Shown here: positions 58,400 through 64,000 of the stretch, one piece after another | How the letters are laid out: each line of letters starts with the position of its first letter | How positions within the stretch are numbered: position 1 is the stretch's first letter | Source of the DNA: Corydoras sp. C115 | Taxonomy: Eukaryota > Chordata > Actinopteri > Siluriformes > Callichthyidae | Reading direction: 5' to 3' | NCBI GenBank assembly: GCA_019802505.1 | Contig: JAFMOC010000095.1 | Span: forward strand, 1,110,001-1,174,000 | DNA length: 64,000 bases | Program-made: the position numbers and the translations under genes | Notes under the pieces: generated by a model | What the model was told of the DNA's origin: nothing | The model's input: the letters and a program-made list of their open reading frames with translations, nothing else | Databases searched by the model: none

Positions 58400-58748
58400 T
58401 CTCCATCCATCTATCCATCCATTGGTTTCTGCTTTATCCTCTACTAAGGTCGCAGGGGGGGGGGTGCCCCATGCCCATCTAGGGGAGAACATTTCGGGCA
58501 CTGGGCAGATACACCCATTTTTCGCTGGGCACACACTCACTCGCACAGACACACTCTATATGGGGCAATTTGGAGAATTCAATTGACCTCGATCCATGTT
58601 TTTGGACTGTGGGAGGAAACCCGAGAACCCGGAGGAAACCCACGCAGACACGGGGAGAACATGGAAACTCCACCCAGATTGGTATTTGAACCGGGAATCC
58701 ATAGCAATGAGAGGAGAACATGCTAACCACTAAGCCACCGTGCCGCCC
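58400..58748 (-). repeat. full-length V-SINE with probable target-site duplication
   Basis: AGACACTAT before the tail and AGAGACTATT after the head (GCCACCGTGCCGCCC) form a diverged duplication of 9-10 bp. Confidence 0.92.
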
Positions 58749-58941
58749 AGAGACTATTTTATGGCTATATTTTATATTTTGAGTATTTCTTATGCTACTA
58801 TATTTTTATATTACATTTTTAATGTAATAATGTTACCCCTGGATGGGCATGCCCCCCCTCCCCCCCCACGACCCATCCAGGGGAGAACGTTTCGGGCGCC
58901 AGACAGATACACCCAGGACAGGGCGCCAATCTATCGCTGGG

Positions 58942-58976
<35 letters not shown>
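58749..58976. repeat. V-SINE fragments, back to back, and (TA)n
   Basis: CCCCTGGATGGGCATG (58836-58851, +) faces CATCCAGGGGAGAACG (58874 on, -), a small inverted pair. The minus fragment ends at CGCTGGGC, where (TA)n (about 58943-58972) begins. Confidence 0.85.
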
Positions 58977-58977
<1 letters not shown>

Positions 58978-59326
58978 GGCGGCACGGTGGTTTAGTGGTT
59001 AGCATGTTCTCCTCTCAGCACTAGGGATTCCCGGTTCGAATCCCCATCTGGGTGGAGTTTCCATGTTCTCCCCGTGTCCGCATGGGTTTCCTCCGGGTTC
59101 TCCGGTTTCCTCCCACAGTCCAAAAACATGGATCAAGTCAATTGAGTTCTCCGAATTGCCCTATATAGAGTGTGTCTGTGTGAGTGAGTGTGTGTCCAGT
59201 GATAGATTGGTGTCCTGTCCTGGGTGTATCTGCCCAGAGCCCGAGACGTTCTCCCCTGGATGGGCAAGGGGAACCCCCCCACGACCCTAATATAAGATAA
59301 AGCGGAAGATAATGGATGGATGGATA
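58977..59326 (+). repeat. full-length V-SINE
   Basis: Head GGGCGGCACGGTGGTTTAG directly after (TA)n, B box GGTTCGAATCC, all domains, and tail (GGAT)n. Confidence 0.95.
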
Positions 59327-59868
59327 TATATATAATTTTTTTTTTATTTCTTACATTTTAAAATTCAACTTAGGGTAAACTGGGCCCATGAAACACAATT
59401 TCTTTAACATTTCATGTACCAAATGTTACGTAAATGACAATAAAGTCTCCCTGAATCCTTGAAGAAAGCTCAGTTCAAAAGCCGTTCATACAGTAAGTCT
59501 GAAGTCCAGCTTCTCGTTACCGAGTCCAACTCTGTTGCCATGCCACCTTGGGGGGGCTGACTATATTTAGATGGCCATTATTATGAGGCCTTTCACACAT
59601 CACTACATTTATAAGGTATATGTAGTAATGAGCCATCCAATGTTGTACAGTCCAAACAACTAGAGGTGCATTTCCAGAAGAAAATACGACTGTGAGTGCC
59701 GCCTTTCCGTAGAACACAGAGTGCAGACGAATATCAAAGCAAGACAGTGAATGACAGACAAATAGGGTGTCCGTCGTCTACTTTAAGATGTATTTAACTA
59801 AAATTGCTGATCCGAACAACTTCGGATACATTTTTTAGGGGTGCACAAACTTTAGCATACCACTGTTT
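59327..59868. other. LINE-like 3' end followed by single-copy-looking DNA
   Basis: TCATGTACCAAATG, AATGACAATAAAG and CTTGAAG (59413-59465) match the LINE-like ends at 62010-62120 and (inverted) 39928-40400. The remaining sequence (59470-59868) is unrecognised. Confidence 0.5.
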
Positions 59869-59869
59869 A

Positions 59870-60080
59870 AGTCCCACAGTCCAAAAACATGGATAAATTC
59901 TCCAAATTGCCCCATATAGAGTGTGTCTGTGTGAGTTAATGTGTCCAGTGATAGATTGGCGCCCTGTCCTGGGTGTTTCTGCCCAGCGCCCGAAACGTTC
60001 TCCCCTAGATGGGCATGGGGAACCCCCCCAGTGACCCTAGTAGAGGATAAAGCGGAAGATAATGGATGGATGGATGAAGC
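59870..60080 (+). repeat. V-SINE, 5'-truncated
   Basis: Starts at GTCCCACAGTCCAAAAACATG and ends in (GGAT)n. Confidence 0.91.
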
Positions 60081-60089
60081 ATGACACAG

Positions 60090-60475
60090 TCAGTCATCTA
60101 TAGTTCTGCTGAAGCACTGCGACTACTACGATTACTGGATGGAACCTGGATTCTTATTGGACTGGCGGTCCTGCAGGATGTCCTCAATGGACTTATAGAG
60201 TTTTCAATTGCTAAATACGGGGTCACATGATCACCACACAATCTGTACATTAGTGTCCTACACTGTTGATGCTGCCCGGCCGCTCAAGCAGCTTGAGTCT
60301 CCCATCGAGCCTTGGTCCTCACAAGGTTTCTTCCTTAAAATAACAACATAACAGGAAGTTTTGTCTTGCCACTGTCGCTTTGGCTTGCTCTTTGGGGGAT
60401 TAAAGGCTTATAACACTGTGAAGCTGCTTTGTGACAATGTACTGTTATAAAAAGCGCTCTATAACTTGAACTTGA
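60090..60475 (+). repeat. repeat A with intact 3' end
   Basis: GTTCTGCTGAAGCACTGCG to AAAAAGCGCTCTATAACTTG, then AACTTGAA. The end resembles LINE- or SINE-type A-rich termini. There is no open frame of note. Confidence 0.84.
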
Positions 60476-61020
60476 ACTAGAGCCAAAGCTCTTAAAAGTC
60501 CATCGATACACAGCGAAATATAGGCACCTCACTTCTTTTTTCCCATCATGCTTACATTTTTCTCCTTTAATTGTGATTCATTCGATGCATCATCACATAC
60601 TCAGGACAAACAGCCAAGTAAAGGGATGGGAAAGCAACCTGGACACAGTGCATGCATAATCAAATTTGGCCTCTCCCGTGGCAATAATAAAGCAAGCCTT
60701 CACATAAACATGGCGGGAACGAAGCAGCGACCTTCAGGATTTATCATCTGCAATGCAGCGATTACTTTTATCTGCCTGGCACCGTTCGCCGGGAATCAAA
60801 CTAGTTAGGCATGACCGCAGCTGATTCTGTCTTTGATACATGTCATGGTGGTGGCGCATCAGTGGCGCACCCAGAAGAAAGGTTTGAGGCTCATCAAACG
60901 TTTCCGTGAGAATCAGCAGCTCTCGCGCGGTCGATCGTATTCGCCAACTGTTCACTGTCGGATTGTAAAATCACGTTAATTCTCCAGGTATACCTTACTG
61001 TGATCATGTGATCATCCATG
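60476..61020. other. single-copy-looking region, candidate conserved non-coding DNA
   Basis: Complex sequence without repeat matches, with TAAT/ATTA and GATAA-like motifs (GCATGCATAATCAAATTTGG near 60649; CAGCGATTACTTTTATCTGCC near 60757). Opposing short frames (60548-60808 +, 60734-60955 -) are unsupported as exons. Confidence 0.4.
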
Positions 61021-61640
61021 TGTATTTCAAAAATTGCGCTCTGTAATTTGTCCACTAGTATTTGAGTGTTTGAGAAACCGGAAACCTGTTACTCAGCGAT
61101 TATTAGCTCGTCGCTGGTCCATTAAAACAGGTGGGTGGGTCAAATGGTGGGGGTTGCAGACATGTTCGCAGTGTGTAAAAAATAAATATAGTGGAATTTA
61201 TTTATTTTATAAATTTTATAAATTGCACTCTGTAATTTGTCTACTAGTATTTGATTGTTTGAGAAACCGGAAACCTGTTACTCAGCGATCAGCGTTCACT
61301 TATGTTGCTGTAGCCAGATTATTAATGATTGTGCTTTTAATAAACGCATTTATGAAGAAAACCGTGTTTTTTGTGATAGTGTTCTTGTAACCGTTTTATC
61401 AAAGCAATAAGGCAATCGAGGTTGTGTATTATTGACAATAACACAGACCTCTGACCACTTAACATTCGTATCAATGCGTGACATACAATCCATCCATTTC
61501 CCTTGTGTTTTTTAAAAACTGAGTTCTGTAATTTTGACCACTCATTTTTGATTGTTAGAGTAATCGGAAACCTGTTACTCAGCAATCAGCGTTCACTTTC
61601 TCTCTAAAAAAAATCTGACTAGTTGCGGTAGCTAGATTAT
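61021..61640 (+). repeat. MITE-like family, three tandem partial copies
   Basis: Copies near 61037, 61228 and 61527 each read TCTGTAATTT...CCACTAGTAT, then GGAAACCTGTTACTCAGCGAT. A linked motif AGGTTGTGTATTATTGACAATA is at about 61418. Related pieces recur at 62150-62220, 62595-62700 and (inverted) 46130-46420. Confidence 0.75.
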
Positions 61641-61689
61641 TACCGATTTATACTACATTTACATATGTATTTTTACATTATTATATATA

Positions 61690-61895
61690 TATGGCATCAC
61701 GGTGGCTTAGTTCGACTCTCAGCATTAGGGATTCCCGGTTCAGTTCCCAATCTGGGTGGAGTTTCCATTTTCTCCATGTGCGTGGGTTTCCTCCGGGTTC
61801 TCCGGGTTCCTCCCACAGTCCAAAAACATGGATTAAGGTCAACTGAATTCTCCAAATTGCCTATCTGTGTGAGTGAGTGTGTGCCCAGTGATAGA
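61690..61895 (+). repeat. V-SINE, 3'-truncated
   Basis: Head TGGCATCACGGTGGCTTAG after a short TA run. The core is present, and the element stops after GTGTGCCCAGTGATAGAT. Confidence 0.9.
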
Positions 61896-62009
61896 TGTAT
61901 ATTATGTATTCTATATTATATATATATATTTATAGTTGTTTATTGTATATTTTACATATCAATATAATATTTATATCTTATTTTATACCTTATTTACTTT
62001 TCAAATTAA

Positions 62010-62125
62010 AGTTCTAAGGTTATTAGAACAGGGTAACCAGGGTCCGTGAGCCATAATTTCGTCTCTGTGTCATGTACCACATGCAATACAAATGATAATA
62101 AACCTTTCTTGAATCTTGAATAAGC
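62010..62125 (+). repeat. LINE-like 3' end
   Basis: GAACAGGGTAACCAGGGTCC to AATGATAATAAACC, then TTTCTTGAATCTTGAA. Same end as at 59413 and 39928. Confidence 0.6.
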
Positions 62126-62213
62126 ACATTTATGAAGCGAGCCATGTTTTTTTATCATAGTGTGCTTGTAAGGCACATGAGGTTGTGCATTATTTACAAT
62201 AAAACACACACCT

Positions 62214-62597
62214 CTGACTACTTCATCCATCCATTATCTTCTGCTTTATCCTATATTAGGGGACGGGGGACGGGGGGGTTCCCCATGCCCATCCAGGGGA
62301 GATCGTTTCGGGCGCTGGGCAATACACCCAGGACAGGGTGCCAATCTATCACTGAGCACACACTCACTCACACAAACACACTCTATATGGGGTCTATAAT
62401 CTATAATTGGAGAATTCAATTGACTTGATCCATGTTTTTGGACTGTGGGAGGAAACCGGAGAACCCGAAGGAAACCCACACGGACACGGGGAGAACATGG
62501 AAACTCCACCCAGATTGGGATTCGAACCGGGAATCCCTAGCGCTGAGAGGAGAACATGCTAACCACTAAATCAGCGTGCCGCCCCTGACTGCTTCAC
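62214..62597 (-). repeat. full-length V-SINE with 12-bp target-site duplication
   Basis: CTGACTACTTCA at about 62214-62225 and CTGACTGCTTCA at about 62586-62597 flank the element. The insert splits a MITE-like copy. Confidence 0.93.
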
Positions 62598-63270
62598 ATT
62601 CTGTAATTTTGTTCAGTAGTTTTGACCACGCAAATTGATTGTTAGAATAACCGGAAACTTGTTACTCTGCGATCAGCATTCACTTTAAAAACCGGACTAG
62701 TTCACGTAGCGGAAGACCTGTTCTCTTTATTTCTTTTTTAGTGTGATGTTAATTACTCCTTTTTAATACACTAACTTATCAAAGCTTGAAAAATACATAA
62801 AAATGGTACTGTTAGTAGTAGTGCTGCTTAATATGTTTATACAATTTCACAGCGGTGCTCACACACTGAACTTACCCTGCGATGCACCGCTTTTGATTGC
62901 AGTGCGGATACGCTTTTCTACAATCTTTACAAACCCAGAGTTGTCCATGCTTCAGTGTTTGGTGTCGATGCTTTAAGTCCAACGTCTGCAACCCCTGCTG
63001 CTCTGCCAGCTTGGGTTCTTATCAGGGACCATTTTAAAAGCACCAATGAGCAGTGCCTCACTTTTGCCTTATGACTGCCTTCCAGAAATGTCAAGGGCTT
63101 ATTATATGGTGTTGCTGGGTCATGCGATGACAATATAGTGGTCACGTTTAGGTCATAAGTGGGGGGGCAAAGCTGTAATAAGAAGATCGAACCCAACACA
63201 CTGTCCACTTTAATTCAGTGTTTAAATAACAGTAGACTTTTTTGGCTTTAATTGCCTCATTCTATTTATA
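62598..63270. other. MITE-like remainder, then single-copy-looking DNA
   Basis: 62595-62710 belongs to the GGAAAC(T/C)TGTTACTC family. 62720-63270 is unrecognised, and the 93-codon minus frame at 62927-63208 has no recognisable domain. Confidence 0.5.
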
Positions 63271-64000
63271 TAAAAATTAGGCAACATTTTCTATGAATAT
63301 GGTACTCATAATGCACTATAAGTGCATTTATAAAGCCTTATGAAAGATTCATTATGCTTTATAACATTTGTCATAAGACTTTGTTAATGTACATAGACAT
63401 TTATAATCATATACATTGTTATAACAGTTAGAAATAAGGCTTTATAACACAAAGTGACATCAATGTGACATAATGCATTATAAGATGAACTTATTTCAAC
63501 TTTTGATTCTTTGGACGGTTAGACATTCTGGTGACACTTTAACTAAATCCGGTCTTCATAATGCATTATGAACACATTTATAAAGCTTTATAAATGATTC
63601 CTAATGCTTTATAATACTTGTCATAAGCCTTTGTTGGTGTCCATAGATGTACATGACCACACTCATAAAGTGTTATAAGAACACGCCATAAGGCTTTATA
63701 ACACAAAGTGACATAATGCATTATAAATCTTATATTTTATCTGTTCATCAACTTATTATAGAGACCAGCGACATAAAGCTTTATAACCTTTGTATTTAAT
63801 GAAGGATATTCCTGAAAATGACTTAAGTGTTCATAACTGTTTCTAAAAGAGTATAAGGTCTTTTTACAGGCATTATGTACTGCTATGTATGCAGTCTCTT
63901 TCAAAGAGGTAATTAATGACATCATCAGCATCATAAAGCCTTATAATGTTTTTATTTATTGAACGCTTTTCCTGAAAATGACCTTATAAGTGCTCATAAC
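63271..64000. repeat. TTATAA-palindrome tandem array, continues past the window
   Basis: Two units of about 250 bp (from about 63297 and 63553) share CATAATGCATTATGAACACATT, ATTTATAAAGCTTTATAA, GTCATAAGNCTTTGTT and AGGCTTTATAACACAAAGTGAC. Two shorter units (about 63768 and 63926) share CATAAAGCCTTATAA and TTCCTGAAAATGACTTAAGTG. Dense self-complementary TTATAA/GCATTATAA motifs suggest a non-autonomous DNA transposon or satellite. Confidence 0.8.

Overview
This is a non-coding, repeat-saturated stretch of vertebrate nuclear DNA. It is almost certainly from a teleost fish, and the repeat set would fit an otophysan such as a catfish. The sequence evidence is about 60 full or partial copies of one tRNA-derived SINE whose core matches the V-SINE/DANA-HE1/Mermaid superfamily, a second tRNA-headed SINE, L2-like LINE 3' ends, a Sushi-ichi-like Ty3/gypsy LTR element, and very long (TA)n, (TG)n and (AAT)n runs. 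The species is inference. I found no host protein-coding gene, no real tRNA or rRNA gene and no CRISPR array. Every long open frame is either low-complexity satellite or repeat-derived.

Layout. 0-11 kb: V-SINEs and (TA)n arrays, including a perfect 55-bp-arm palindrome (6842-6956) and an inverted duplication of about 0.8 kb (7969-8779 against 9763-10712). 11.4-18.5 kb: three simple satellites, two of CTCACTCA type and one of GGAAGGTAAGG type. 19.5-25.5 kb: circularly permuted V-SINE multimers, a six-unit array of about 210 bp per unit, and an L2 LINE remnant broken by a SINE. 26-29.8 kb: SINE2 copies and a nearly perfect 113-bp inverted repeat (27086-27198 and 28079-28191). 29849-32820: a defective LTR retrotransposon on the minus strand, inserted in another interspersed repeat. 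34.4-40.4 kb: arrays of headless V-SINEs. 42-50.5 kb: L2 fragments, unclassified repeat A, V-SINEs and local tandem duplications. 51.5-53.9 kb: a satellite of about 470-bp monomers built on a SINE2 copy that lacks its B box. 56.2-57.7 kb: a satellite of about 175-bp units rich in TAATTA cores. 58-64 kb: a LINE ORF2 fragment, more SINEs, a short MITE-like family and a TTATAA-palindrome array that runs off the window end.

How the parts interact. SINE2 ends in the same sequence as the L2 3' end, which suggests L2 supplied its mobilising machinery. V-SINEs show 10-13-bp target-site duplications, are nested in each other, in SINE2 and in LINE tails, and often abut (TA)n arrays. Several satellites appear to have grown out of SINE or LINE termini. 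Single-copy islands between repeats (for example near 2.3, 23.4, 35.9, 47.3, 55.5 and 60.7 kb) are the best candidates for conserved non-coding or intronic regulatory DNA, which only cross-species alignment can settle.
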